Origin: Sceloporus undulatus
Lineage: Eukaryota > Chordata > Lepidosauria > Squamata > Phrynosomatidae
NCBI RefSeq assembly: GCF_019175285.1
Contig: NC_056523.1
Location: 122,456,623 to 122,520,622 of the forward strand
Direction of reading: 5' to 3'
DNA: 64,000 nt
In this document: positions 35,965-47,700 of the stretch, piece after piece
How the letters are laid out: every line of letters begins with the position of its first letter
Position numbering within the stretch: the first letter of the stretch is position 1
The notes under the pieces: generated by a model
What the model was told of the DNA's origin: nothing
Database searches by the model: none
The model's input: only the letters and a program-made list of their open reading frames with translations
Position numbers and translations under genes: made by a program

Positions 35965-36178
35965 CATCCTCAAATTGCCTGTCAATTTATGGTGACCCCC
36001 ATACATTCCATAGGGATTCTTGGGCAAGGAAAAATCAGTGGTAGTTTGCCAGTCCCTTCTTCTGAAATATAGTCTATTATCACCTGGTATTCATTGGCAG
36101 TTTCCCATCAAAGCACTAAACAGGGCTGACTCTGCTTAGCTTTCAAGATCAGACAGATCTGATGCCTTTAGAATATTT
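35965..36178 (-). mobile_element. 5S rRNA-derived SINE (5S-Sauria type) in PTTG1 intron 1
   Basis: The right part (36,079-36,172) is the reverse of a 5S rRNA gene: cacctggtattcattggcag, tttcccatcaaagcacta, aacagggctgactctgctta, gctttcaagatcagacagat. The left part (caatttatggtgacc, catagggattcttgggcaag) is the Sauria/BovB-type tail. The head is thus 5S, while the body and tail are shared with the tRNA SINEs nearby. Confidence 0.8.
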
Positions 36179-36348
36179 CAGCCCATGAGAGACAGCATTG
36201 GAAGGAATTATGTCTCACTCGTAAGTGAGAGTTTATCTCCAGAACAGCCTACAGAATTCCTTAGACCAAGGCAACAGACTGTTTACCATGACAGAGTTTC
36301 CAAAGCAGAACTGGGACAAACAGTCCAACAATTTGTATAAAGAATTTA

Positions 36349-37814
36349 GGTCCAAAACACACTGCAGAAAAATCCAGTTTGAGACTGCTTTAACTGCCCT
36401 GGCTCAGTGCTCAGGAATCCTGGGGATTGTAGTTTATTGTAATAATAATAAATATAAATAAAATTTTTATTTTTATACCGCCCTTCCATAGATCAGGGCG
36501 GTTGACAGCAAAACATCAAACAACATATACATCAGGGTTAAAAACAATTACACACAAACAGAATAAAACCCCCGTTAGCCAGTCCTCTTTGCCACAGAAG
36601 AGGAAGGGAGGCCCACTGGACTTTAATCGGGGAATGCAAGCTGAAATAGAAAGGTTTTTAGGTCCTTTCTAAATTGGGCCAGGGAGGTGGCCGAGCGGAG
36701 CTCTGTGGGCAGCGTGTTCCAAAGGGCCGGGGCGGCGATGGAAAATGTCTTCCTCGCGGTGGAGGTCAACCTAGCCCCTGGCACCTTAAGTAGTTGCTGC
36801 CCAGATATTCTGAGGGTGCGGGACGGAATGTACGGGGAGAGGCGGTCCTTCAGGTATCCTGGGCCCAAGCCATTTAGGGCTTTATAGGTCATCACCAACA
36901 CCTTATATTGTGCCCGGAAGCGAATAGGCAGCCAATGCAGATCTTTAAGCACCGGTGTAATATGGCTGGCCCTGGAAGTTCCAGTGACCAGCCTGGCTGC
37001 CATATTCTGTACCATTTGTAGCTTCCGGGTTTGGTATAAGGGTTGCCCCATGTAGAGTGCGTTGCAGAAATCCAATCTCGAGGTTATCAGAGCATGTACT
37101 ACCGTTTCAAGGTCTCTCTGGGCCAGGTATGGGCGCAGCTGGCGAATAAGTCGAAGCTGATAACAGGTGTTCTTGACCGTCGCATTCACCTGAGCAGTCA
37201 GGTGTAGCGACGAGTCAAGAAGCACCCCCAGACTGCGCACGGAGTCCTTCACAGGGAGCGTGACCCCGTTCAGGACAGGTGGAACTACCACCATTCCTGG
37301 ACCAGGGGAACCTATCACAAGTACCTCCGTTTTCTCTGGATTCAGCTTGAGTCGGTTTTCCCTCATCCAGCCCATTACTGACTCCAGACAGGCCACAAGA
37401 GGAGAGACACCATCCCCAGTCACTGCATCAGTTGGAGACATAGAGAAAATTATTTGGGTGTCATCAGCGTATTGATAACCCCGCGCCCCATGTCTCCGGA
37501 TGATCTCTCCCAGCAGTTTCATGTAAATGTTAAATAGCATGGGAGACAGAATGGCTCCTTGAGGGACCCCAGTTATAAGGGCCCTCTCATCGGAGCACAC
37601 GTCTCCCAGCTGCACCATCTGGGACCTCCCAGAGAGGTAGGACCGGAACCACTGGAGCGCAGTGCCCCCGATTCCCACCTATTGTGGCACCAGAGCTCTC
37701 TGACAGAGAAGACTAAATGTCTTATAAAATTACAGTTTCCAGAATTCCCTAACACTGAACCAGTGCAGTTAAAGCAGTCTCAAGCTGGGTTATTTCTGCA
37801 GCATGTTTTGGACT
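36349..37814. mobile_element. Foldback MITE split by an L2 insertion, PTTG1 intron 1
   Basis: The left half (36,349-36,440) begins ggtccaaaacacactgcaga. The right half (37,681-37,814) ends gcagcatgttttggact. They rejoin exactly as in intact copies once the L2 is removed (gtagtttattgt|ggcacc). Confidence 0.85.
36441..37680 (-). mobile_element. 5'-truncated L2-type LINE inside a MITE
   Basis: A 1.24-kb copy of the same family as 3,567-7,323. The target duplication is attgt at 36,436-36,440 and 37,681-37,685. The 3' tail is an (aataaa)-type run. The truncated ORF2 (36,623 to about 37,678) is still open for 351 codons, including GVPQGAILSPMLFNIYM and YADD, so the insertion is recent. It lies on the same strand as PTTG1. 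Confidence 0.9.
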
Positions 37815-38329
37815 TAAGACAGCATTCACTAGCTCCCAGTCACTTCCAACAGAAAAATAAAAACTGACAGCTTATTTGTACCACTACAATCCTTAAAATA
37901 CTTAGTAGAAGTCAATTTGCAAATATAGAAAAAGTTTTTTAAAAGTAAATAAATCAAAAATTAGTCCCTTTGACATTTGAGAACATTTTCGATGAAGCCA
38001 CTGTTTCAACAGTCACAAGGGTTTGAGATATATTCATATAAAATCAACATCTAGCAGCACACTCATATTTCTGGCTTAAATTATACAGCTTCCATTTTAC
38101 ATTACTACTCACCGAAACTACAGTCTCTAGAAGGGAACCAAGTGAAGTTGTTGTAAAGCTGAAGATTTGGACTGGAATTGCAAAGCGACAATGCCAAGCC
38201 AACACACCAGTATGATTTTGCAACACAGGGCTATCTTAGTTGAGGTCTTTAGCAAAGCAGTTTCAACCAACCAGAAGCAGCTATACAGTAAAAGAAAGAG
38301 AACACACAAACACTGAAACACATAAATTA

Positions 38330-38830
38330 TTACTATTATTATTATTATTATTATTAGTTGTTGTTGTTGCTGCTGCTGCTGCTGCTGTGCCTTCAAGTCA
38401 TTCCTAACTTATCGTGACTCTTAAGGTAAACATGGGACCCGGGATGGTGAAGTGGTTTGAGCATTGGATGACAGCTCTGGAGCCAGTGTTCGAATCCCAG
38501 CTTGTCCATGAAACCCACTGGGTGACCTTGGGCAAGTCACACTCTCTCAGCCTCAGAGGAGGGCCATGGCAAAGCCCTTCTGAAGAAATTTGCTAATTGT
38601 TTCTAACTAGAGGTTTACAGTTAAGTCGGAAAAAACTTGAAGGTACACAGCGCCAACAAAAGCTAACTTATAGTGGAGTTTTCTTGGCAAGATTTGTTCT
38701 GAGGTTTGCTCTGAAGCTGAGAGAGTGTGACTTGTCCATGGTCACCCAGTGGGTGTCCCAGCTGGGAAATTAACCCTGGTCTCCAGTCACAGCCCAACAC
38801 TCAAACCACTATGCCATATGTTGGCTCTCT
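38330..38830. mobile_element. Sauria-type SINEs: plus copy nested in or flanked by minus copy
   Basis: A plus-strand copy (about 38,440-38,670: ggtttgagcattggatgaca, then gtgaccttgggcaagtcac) sits between two minus-strand pieces. The left piece (gtgccttcaagtcattccta at 38,387) follows (att)n, (gtt)n and (gct)n runs. The right piece (gttttcttggcaagatttgt, then ctccagtcacagcccaac) ends near 38,830. The segment taacttat occurs on both sides of the plus copy, as a target duplication would give. Confidence 0.7.
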
Positions 38831-39048
38831 ATTTACTAGTAGTAGTAATAGTAGTTGTATTCCTTGTCCTTTCTATGTTATTGCTTTAGGGAGGGGGGTT
38901 AAATCTGAAACAAACATTCTTGAATACTAAAACATGAAGCAAATTTTAATTTAAAAAAATAATAATCCCAGATCAAAAGAGAAACCAAAGTTAAACACTT
39001 TAAAATAACAAAAACCCACTCCCAGCTGGTTAATCACAGCCCACTCAC

Positions 39049-39110
39049 CGCGCCTTCAAAGCAAGATAATGGAGCAGCTCAGCTTGGTACAGGAACCGTT
39101 TTTAAATCGT
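39049..39110 (-). other. PTTG1: PTTG1 non-coding exon 1 (5' end approximate)
   Basis: A strong donor (G|GTGAGT on the minus strand) ends the exon at 39,049, in a CpG-containing segment directly below the promoter motifs. The transcription start is not visible from sequence alone. The upper limit given is a guess. Confidence 0.55.
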
Positions 39111-39190
39111 TAAGCTCGTCCCTCATTGGCTGCCTCTCCCTACACAAAGGACTCTAACGATCCTGATTGGCTGTTTGGCTAAACCAATAG
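39055..39190 (-). promoter_or_regulatory. PTTG1: PTTG1 promoter with CCAAT boxes and CHR-like sites
   Basis: Three CCAAT pentamers lie at 39,125-39,129 and 39,166-39,170 (reading with the gene) and 39,184-39,188 (reversed). CHR-type hexamers lie downstream: TTTAAA at 39,101-39,106 and TTTGAA at 39,055-39,060. NF-Y sites plus a CHR are the known arrangement at G2/M genes repressed by DREAM, and securin is such a gene. Function here is inferred from the motifs. Confidence 0.55.
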
Positions 39191-39214
39191 TGGGGGGGAA
39201 GAGGGTGGGCTGGG

Positions 39215-39290
39215 CTTGTTGTGTGCCTTCTAGTAGTTTCCAACTTATGTTGACCTTAAAATTGACCGTATCATAGGCAGGTGTAATGGT
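39215..39290 (-). mobile_element. Sauria-type SINE tail fragment
   Basis: The phrases gttgtgtgccttctagtagt and ccaacttatgttgacctta are the reversed tail of the family. It lies just upstream of the PTTG1 promoter. Confidence 0.55.
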
Positions 39291-39378
39291 TTGTGTGGTG
39301 GACTATATAGGAAATCAGCTGAGACCCATCCACACTTCACAACTATAGTGCTATGACCCCGCTTTAACTTCAGTGGCT

Positions 39379-39566
39379 GCATCCACACTGGAGAAATAAC
39401 CCGGTTTGGCCCCGCTTTAAAGCTGTCTGGCTCAAGGCTATGGAATTCTGGGAGCTGGAGTTTGTTGTGGGTCCCACAACAAACTCCAACTCCCAGAATT
39501 CCATAGCCTTGAGCCAGATAGCTTTAAAGTGGGGCCAAACTGGGTTATTTCTCCAGTGTGGATGCA
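39379..39566. mobile_element. Foldback MITE, near-perfect 93-bp-arm palindrome
   Basis: The arms 39,379-39,472 and 39,473-39,566 are complementary end to end around the centre gttgtgggtcccacaac. By eye there are only four mismatches, all G opposite T. The left arm runs gcatccacactggagaaata, and later gctatggaattctgggagct. The right arm reverses this. It lies between the PTTG1 and SLU7 promoters. A decayed relative follows at about 39,620-39,720. Confidence 0.9.
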
Positions 39567-39786
39567 AGCCCTGAAGTTTAGAGTTTGGTTAGAGGCACCA
39601 GAGGAGCTTCCTGGCTGAAAACCCCCCAAAAAGACCTAGGCCTGTCTAAACTTCCAATCCCAGGATTCCATAGGATGTGGCCATGACAGTTAAACTGGAT
39701 TTATAACACTGGTGTGAAAGGACCCCTAGGGTCCAAAGCTACATTTAAGCATGAAAAAGCAGCTGGGTGACCTTGGGCACTACTAT

Positions 39787-40010
39787 GGCCCAGAACACAC
39801 TGCAGAAATAACCCAGTTTGAGACCGCTTTAACTGCCCTGGCTCAATGCTAGGGAATTCTGGGAACTGTAGTTTTGTGAGACACTGAGCCTTCTCTGTTA
39901 AGGAGAGCTCTGGTGCCACAACAAACTACAAATCCCAGAATTCCCCAGCACTGAGCCAGTGCAGTTAAAGCGTTCTCAAGGTGGATGATTTCTGAAGTGT
40001 GTTTTGAACC
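39787..40010. mobile_element. Foldback MITE (ctgcagaaataa family)
   Basis: The left end is ggcccagaacacactgcaga and the right end tgaagtgtgttttgaacc. Inside are agggaattctgggaactgta and the reversed ctacaaatcccagaattccc. A further partial copy follows at about 40,020-40,140 (gcctcacaaaactacaaacc). Confidence 0.85.
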
Positions 40011-40169
40011 AAGGTCCTTAGCCTTGTCTGCCAAAAGAGAAGCGCTGGTGCCTCACAAAACTACAAACCCCGGGGGTTCTGTGGTTCTGGAGCCAGAGCA
40101 GTTAAAGTGGTGTCACTGGATTATTTGTACAGTGTAGACCAGTGGTCCCTATACAGTGCTCGTTAAGGG

Positions 40170-40246
40170 AATTTTGGACTTCATCTCCCATAATCCCAGA
40201 GTCTTGGCCAACATGGCTGAGACTTCTGGGAGCTGAAGTCCAAAAT
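40170..40246. repeat. Short palindromic repeat upstream of SLU7
   Basis: The arms are attttggacttcatctccc and gggagctgaagtccaaaat around cttggccaacatggctgag. This resembles a common squamate repeat. It lies about 110 bases above the SLU7 promoter motifs. Confidence 0.6.
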
Positions 40247-40311
40247 CTCTTAAAGGGAAGGCGAATCGAGGGAGGGCTGTTCTGAGTAAAAACAGAGCCC
40301 TGCCCCTTTAA

Positions 40312-40470
40312 GAAAAAAGGGAGGCAGCTAATGAGGCGGCGCGCTGCATTGTGGGAAGCGGAAGTGAGGCCTGGTTAGGACCGAAGCCTTGCTCGAGTTT
40401 TAGGAACAGAGGCTGCTGGCCCTCGGGTGAGTCTTGTGCGGGGGCTGTCATGTTATACCGGAAGTAGTGT
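40312..40470 (+). promoter_or_regulatory. SLU7: SLU7 promoter region
   Basis: A CpG-containing, TATA-less segment. ETS/GABP-type sites lie at about 40,358 (gcggaagtga) and 40,457 (accggaagtag). A gcattgtggga motif of ZNF143 style lies at 40,346. Such sites are usual at housekeeping genes. The assignment is by motif and position only. Confidence 0.5.
40365..40426 (+). other. SLU7: SLU7 non-coding exon 1 (5' end approximate)
   Basis: The donor is CTCGG|GTGAGT at 40,427. The next exon begins at 41,721 with only six bases before the start codon, so this exon carries most of the 5'UTR. Confidence 0.55.
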
Positions 40471-40710
40471 GTGTGTTGTGGTTTTTGTAGTCTGCTTTTG
40501 GGGTTTGAGAGGGCCACAGAACGGGTTGCAACTAAGCCTCTCCAGAGGTGGCCCTATCGCAAAGGACAGCGCCATCCACCACAATCCCCAGAGCAGGGAT
40601 AGCTTTATTGGGCGGCCCAAGAGTGGCTCGTGGGTGGTGATGCTGCAGTGTGAGGTATAGCCAGGGTTATGTCGTGTGTTAAATCCAAATATTCATTAGT
40701 TGTTGCTGTT

Positions 40711-40900
40711 GTTATTGTTATTGTGTGCCTTCTTCAGGTCGCTTCCAGCAAAGGCAAGCAACCTATGGCAGGGCTTTCTGAGGCTGAGAGAGTGTGGCTT
40801 GCTTAAAGCCACCCACTAGGTCTACGGGGCCCAGCGGTGATTCGAACCTTGTCCTCCAGAGTCATAATCCAATGCTTAAGCCACTGCACCACGCTGGCTC
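40711..40900 (-). mobile_element. Sauria-type SINE in SLU7 intron 1
   Basis: Reversed family phrases: gggctttctgaggctgagag and ggtgattcgaaccttgtcct, then aagccactgcaccacgctgg. It is diverged. Confidence 0.7.
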
Positions 40901-41093
40901 TCCGTTGAGCACAGACATATTGACAACGCGTCAAGCGCAAACATGCAGAACAGCTGTATTTGCTAACTACCAAAACAAGCTGTGACTGTTGCGGTTTCAT
41001 GGACAGCGTCCACAGAAACAGGGTTCTGATGCCAGCTGTGAGCAGTATGGCATTTACTGCCAGTGTGGCCTCTGAGGTTTCCTGAATTTATAA

Positions 41094-41240
41094 AAGCACT
41101 GGGTGACTTTGGGCAAGTCACACTTTCTCAGCCTCAAAGGAAGGCAATGGCAAAAACCTTCAGAACAAATTTTGCCACGAAGACACGATAGTGTTGCCAT
41201 AAGTCAGAAATGACTCAAAGGCACACAGCACAACTGAAAA
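41094..41240 (+). mobile_element. Sauria-type SINE 3' half in SLU7 intron 1
   Basis: It starts cactgggtgactttgggcaa and continues through gaaggcaatggcaaaaacct to ttgccataagtcagaaatga. The tRNA head is missing. Confidence 0.75.
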
Positions 41241-41254
41241 CAAAAATCCATCAC

Positions 41255-41660
41255 TGATACCTTTATTGGCCCACTGAAACGCACAATATACTTGTTGCAA
41301 GCATTGGAAGCTCAATGGCTTCTTCATCAGGCAAAATGTTACAAACCATCTTTCAAGGGGGGGGGCAATTGAAGATCTTAGTCAGATGCCTGCATGTTGT
41401 TTCCGTCATTAATAATGATGGTATGCTGGGGAGACTGTCTTTTGCAGGCAGGCTCCTCCTCCTCCTCCTTCTGGCCATGCGGCAATAGGGAGATGTTCAG
41501 AGTCCAGGAAATGTAAAGTCCAGTTGCATCTCAACATCTGACTAACATCTCCAATTGTTGTTGTTTTTTCTCCTGTTTGGTTTGTAACATTTTGCCTGAT
41601 GAAGATGCCCATGCAAAATGCTGAATATGTGGTTAGCTATAAATATTTTGGAGGTTGTCC
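41255..41660. repeat. Unclassified inverted repeat in SLU7 intron 1
   Basis: The left part (gatacctttattggcccact, then cttcttcatcaggcaaaatg) is mirrored by the right part (ttttgcctgatgaagatgcc). It contains a G run and a (cct)n run. It ends about 60 bases before exon 2. Confidence 0.4.
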
Positions 41661-41726
41661 ATAAGTCATTTTGACATTTCTTAATCTGTATGTGTTTATG
41701 TTGTTGGTTTATCTGAATAGGTTACT

Positions 41727-44700
41727 ATGGAAAAGACTATGGAGTCTGGGAGTATGGAAACAATAGCTGCTACCCCTCCAGGTGGGGGATCAAATGGCTT
41801 AGAAGAGCCTAAGAAGATGACAAGGGAGGACTGGAGAAAGAAGAAGGAATTGGAAGAACAGCGTAAACTGGGCAATGCGCCAGCCGAAGTGGACGAAGAG
41901 GGAAAGTAAGTCTTGTGTAAAGCTCTTAATAAGCCCCCTCTTGGACTTTGTGGTCTGCATATGTAGTACTTACCAACCATTGGAAGTATCACACTTTCCC
42001 TTTTTTGCATTGCCGCCACCAGCTCCGTCATTTTTAAATGCACACCTGCACTGGTGTATTTTTACACCAGGTTAGGATGAAGTGCTCCTTTGGGACCAGT
42101 CTTGTGTTGGGGTGTTTATTTACACTGTCAAAGGTGCTCACTTTCTGGGTTAGACAAGTTTATTTCTGGTTCTTTTTAGTCTGGCATTTCCCCCATTAGA
42201 GTAGCCACGGCACAGTTTCCGGCCACTTCCGGGGTGTACATCATCTAAACACCATGCCCCCAAAGCATCCTGAAACCACTTCTTTCGTGTCATCTGTTTG
42301 AAGCCGTTGTTGTCTTTTCTGTTGGGGCTCACTGAGTTCAGTGGAACTTATTTTCTAGTATGTTTGTGTAGAGTTGGAGCCTTGTCAATCAATATAACAG
42401 AGTGAAAAGATCAGTGAGAAGACAGACTTGTTGAAGTTACACCAGTGGAAAATCCTCTATGTCCACTCTGGCTTGGGAAGTAGGGAGGAGAAAGAAAAAG
42501 AAAGTCAATGCTGCAAGGGGGAAAACAGCCATCGCCGCAATATCTATGAAAAATAAACAACCACCAACCAGTCAGAAATCCCTGGCCAATAACATAGCCA
42601 GCTAGTCAGGCCTCAGGAACAATTCATCAGCATGAACATTCACACATGCTGCAGAGTAAGTAAACAAAGAAGCTGAGACATTGGTACTAGCCCAGCATGT
42701 AGCCACAAGACATCTGGTTCAAACACTGAAAATCCACCTTTTCCGTGAGAGGCATCACAAGATGGCTATTTCCACGTTGATAGAGAACAAGAGGGTACAG
42801 CAGAGCAGTGTCCAGCTATTCTCCTTTAGTTGAATGTACAATAATAACATCATCCTTTGGGACCTTTCAAGTACTGCTGGGAGCTCCCTGAGGATACCTG
42901 TCATAGTACACGCAACCAGAGGAGAATAGCTGTACATTTCTGTGCCACTCATGCTGCGCTCCACCAACACAGAAATGGCTGTGTTTGGGGGCTGCCTCTC
43001 TGAAAAGGTGAATTGGGGAGGATTTTGGCCATTGTGCAGAATATTGACCTCCACAAACAACAAACAAAAAGTGGGTTATGGCGGCTTAAGTTGGACTTAC
43101 TCCACAGTAATTCACTAACGGGAGTTCAGCCTAATGTTTTTTTCAATACCTTTACAAAGAATTGGAACTCCTAGTGATTGTAGGTCACCATTCTAGTTAA
43201 TGAGTTTTCAACATTTTCTTTTGATAGCAGTTTTTCTGATCTTGTATAGCAATACTCTCTTGCTTGTTCTCTCAGAAATATGTTCTGCCATCTCGAGTGA
43301 GCCTACTCCCAGATAAGTGTATATACTGACTGTTCTGTTTTCTGTTTATTACAGGGACATCAACCCTCATATTCCTCAGTACATTTCTTCAGTGCCCTGG
43401 TATATTGATCCTTCAAAAAGACCTACACTAAAGCATCAGCGACCTCAGCCAGAGAAGCAACGTGAATTTACATCACTGGGGGAATGGTATAAGCGAGGAG
43501 TCAAAGAAGTAGGTAACAATGTGTAATAAGGGACTGTAGTCGCACACTAAAATATGCTCTAATCGGTTTGCTGTGTGTATATGTAAGTGTGTGTGTGTGC
43601 TCATTTCTGGCGTTCAAAAGATTGACAGTTTGTCATGCTTTCCAAGTACAAAATGTTGTAGGACAGTTTTATACCAGATGGTTTGTTGGGTTATACTTCT
43701 AGCTAAGGATATAATTGCCTACAATTAGCATTTCAGAGCAATGGAATTTGGCTAACCAAGCTGTTTCTTGTGGAGTCAAATTGGTACTGTCATATTTTCA
43801 GTAATGGAAGGGAAAAACTAAATATGCTGTTGCTATGAAATATTCATTTGTGTTTGTGTTTTTTAGAATGCTTTTGCAACTAAATACCGTAAAGGAGCCT
43901 GTGAGAACTGTGGTGCATTAACACACAAGAAAAAGGATTGTCTAGAGGTAAACAAATTGTTGTTACTCATTTAAACTGGATTTGCTCACTTTGCAAATGT
44001 CAGTACAGTATAAGACACTACTGTATCAAATTTAAATACAGATCTGGTTTGAATGTAAAATAGTTATTAAAATAGTCTTATATTTTTGTATACTGTTCTT
44101 TTCTTAGGCTTCAGATTTACCCTATTTTTCTTGAAACATAAAGACTTAATTCACCAGCTGACAACATGGGATGGGAAGACCAACAAATAAATTCCTGTTG
44201 TTAACTGGGTAGGAATGTGGGAGACGTGGGAAGCATCTCTTGATTCAGATATACAGTTTTCCACATTAAAAATAAGTAAAGACCAATTGCTGCCCCAACT
44301 GAAGTAAACCCATTGATTTAATGGGGTTCAGATGAGTGTTGACTTATCATTTAACAATTGATTTGGTGGCTCTACTCAAAAGGACTAGCAGTTAGATGAA
44401 GGGTTTCCACATGGGAGTGTCTCTTTGAACTAGATGTGGAATGATCTTATATCCAAGGGTGAACTAGCATGAATATTCTTTCATGCCAACAGGCAGCAGA
44501 AAGCAGTTATTTTCCAGGAGGGAATCTGAGCACCAAATGTTTTGTTACATGACAGCTGAAACAGCACCCTCTCAGATGGTCCAGTGCTGAGGTATATTTG
44601 TTTCCTGTGTGCCCTCAGTACCAGAGGTCTTTATGCTCCTGTGATAGAATGTTTTTTTTCCTGGAATAGCTGAAGCTTATGTCCTCTGATGGTGGAGGAT

Positions 44701-47700
44701 AAAGCCTATTCCTATATGCCATACCAATGTGATTGCCGCTTCCATGCACAAAAAATTACATTGCATTGACAGATCACATAGTTCCCTTTTCATGTCAGAG
44801 TTGAAGTTACCTTGTAGACAGTGAAGGTTTGCTTTGGAAGGAACCATATTTTTCACTTGTGGTTTACTTGTTTCTAATGTTAGCAGTGCAGCATGGGTCC
44901 TGACCACATGGAAACTGCAAATATATATAAAAGCAGGAAAGTATGTGCAGGAGGGAAAAGTCAGAAAAATAATGCAGTGTGCCCTCGTCTTACACGGGGG
45001 ATCCATTCCAGACACACACACTCACCACATAAGACAAATTCCATGTATGCTTGAGCCCCATTTAAACTAATGCTGCTCGGACGTGGGGGCACGTGCACAC
45101 CACAAGTACACACCATTTCTTCCTTGTTGCATGGCTTTCAGCATAAGCTGAATAGGCCACCCGCATATGACACAAGTGCACTGTACTTTGTATTGTGTGA
45201 TGCTTTCAGCAGGATTTTTGTTGTTTCCCTAAGATCCACTGTCAGACATCAGTAATAATGTGTCCATTTCCCATTCCAAAGAACAAGGATATGATGCAGA
45301 ATTTATGTTATTTTTTGCTCCCTGCAGAGACCCAGAAGAGTTGGAGCAAAATACACAGGAACTAACATTGCCCCGGATGAGCACATGCAGCCTCAACTGA
45401 TGTTTGATTATGATGGAAAGCGAGACCGTTGGAATGGCTACAATCCAGAAGAGCACATGAAAATTGTAGAAGAATATGCCAAAGTTGATCTAGTAAGTAG
45501 GTGTTACTTTTATAGAGATTACTAACTAATGCATCCATTGAATAGGTGTGGTATGAATTGAAGTGAAAAAGACCTTGGTCCATCTAGTTCAGTGTTGTCT
45601 CCACTGACAGGCAGCTTTCTGAGCTTTCAGACAAGAGTCTTTCCCTCTTACCTTGTAATGCCACAAATTTCACTTGTGATCAGTTACTGAGCTACCCACC
45701 AGGCCTAGAATTAATAAGGAAGTTAATTTTGCATTTTAGGTATGTTAGACTGTAGTGGATGATCTTATTCTTAAGATGATCTTTGGTTGACCTGGAACAA
45801 ATGTAATGTTAACTCTATAAAGATTTGTCTCCACTGTATGTACTTTCTCATCCTTAATTATGGTTTAACCATAGTTATGATCTAAGATTAATTATTACCA
45901 TAGTTCCCTTGAAATCCACAAATTGGTACTATTCTTTAGTCCCCTCAAATTGCAACTAAGTGTCAAAGAACTTGGTGGAACAACATATAAAGAGGGCAGA
46001 GAAGATTGCAGGGCAATAAGGAAATTGAGAGAAGTTGGCAGAACTCCATTACATGGATGACCGTGCTTTTCCATTTGTACAAACATCTCTGAGTTCAATC
46101 CTCAATTTTGGAGAGAATCTGGTTAGTGTTGACCATAGAATGCATACCATTGTTAGCCATTGTCTTAATAAAATCAGTAAGGGAAATGAAGAGTAGCTTT
46201 CAGACTAAATCCAATGAAAGATATACTCTAAAGAAAACTACCATATGAAAGGTGTTTTTCCCCCCTCCACTAATGGTTGATAATTCTGGATAATATAACC
46301 TTTAATCTCACAGTAAAAGTAGACAAAACTAGTGGTTCTTTGATTAATGAAATTGCTGTGGAACATCTAAATACCATGTGAATAGTAATCCTGCTTTCCT
46401 TTTAATAGGCTAAACGTACTTTGAAAGCACAGAAGCTACAGGAGGAGCTTGCTTCAGGGAAACTGACAGAACAGGTGGTGAGTGAATTTAACCAAAGATG
46501 GTGTGAATTTTCTTGTTTCTTACATTATCTTTTCACATTTACCATAGGACAATGATAGCAATAATATTTATTTTAAGACAAAATTTTCACTGTAAACCAA
46601 CCTATAGAAATGCTTAGGCATTCCCTTCATTTTGCAGAAAGTTCTGCCTTTCTTCACTAGGGGGCAGTATGGCTTGTAATACTAGAGCTTCAGAAGAGAA
46701 GAGCCAGAACGGTTTCTGTGTGGGATAATATTGTGATTATTTGGGTTTTATTTTATGTTTTTGGAGTTCAGTCATAAGCTTTTTTAAAACAGCTATTTTG
46801 AAATTTAGTAAAACAGTAAAGCAAAAGCACAAAAAAGAGCTGATAGTGATTGTGTTGTAACCACCCAGGCCTCAGGTGTCTTAAGTCTCCTAAACAAAAC
46901 TAAGGCGATGGCATCCATAAGTGGACAAACAACAGTGGACAACATAATGTATAACAATGTTTAAATAAACATGTCCATACACAAATACAACATGAGGATT
47001 TGGAGATAAAGACTTGACTTATAAACTATTCTGTTCCATAATATTCCTAACAACAGCAGCTGTTCTAAATATATTCTTTCCCTCCTGGAAAAAAGGACAT
47101 AGAATATAATTTAGAATCGTAGAGTTGGAAGAGACCACAAGGGCCATCCAGTCCATGCCCCTGCCATGCAGGAAATCTCAGTCAAAGTACTCCTGACAGA
47201 TGGCCATCCAGCCTCTGTTTCAAGACTTCCAAAGAAGGAGACTTCGCCACTCTCTGTCTTCCACTGTTGAACAGCCCTTACTGTCAGGAGGTTCCTCCTA
47301 ATGTTGAGGTGAACTCTCTTTTCCTGGAGCTTGCATCCATTGTTCCGGGTCCTGTTTTCTGGAGCAGCAGAATCAAGCTTGCTCCCTCCTCAATATGACA
47401 TCCCTTCAAATATTTAAACAGGGCTATCATATCACCTCTTAACCTTCATTTCTCCAAGCCAAACATCCCCAGCTCCCTAAGTCGTTCCTCATAGAACATG
47501 GTTTCCAGACCCTTCACCATTTTAGTTGCCCTGCTTTAGACACGCTCCAGTTTCTCAACGTCCTTTTTGAATTGTGGTGCCCAGAACTGGACACAATATT
47601 CCAGGTGGGTACTGACCAGAGAAGAATAGAGTGGCACTATTACTTCTCTTGATCTAAACACTATACTTTTATTGATGCAGCCTAAAATTGCACTGCATTA

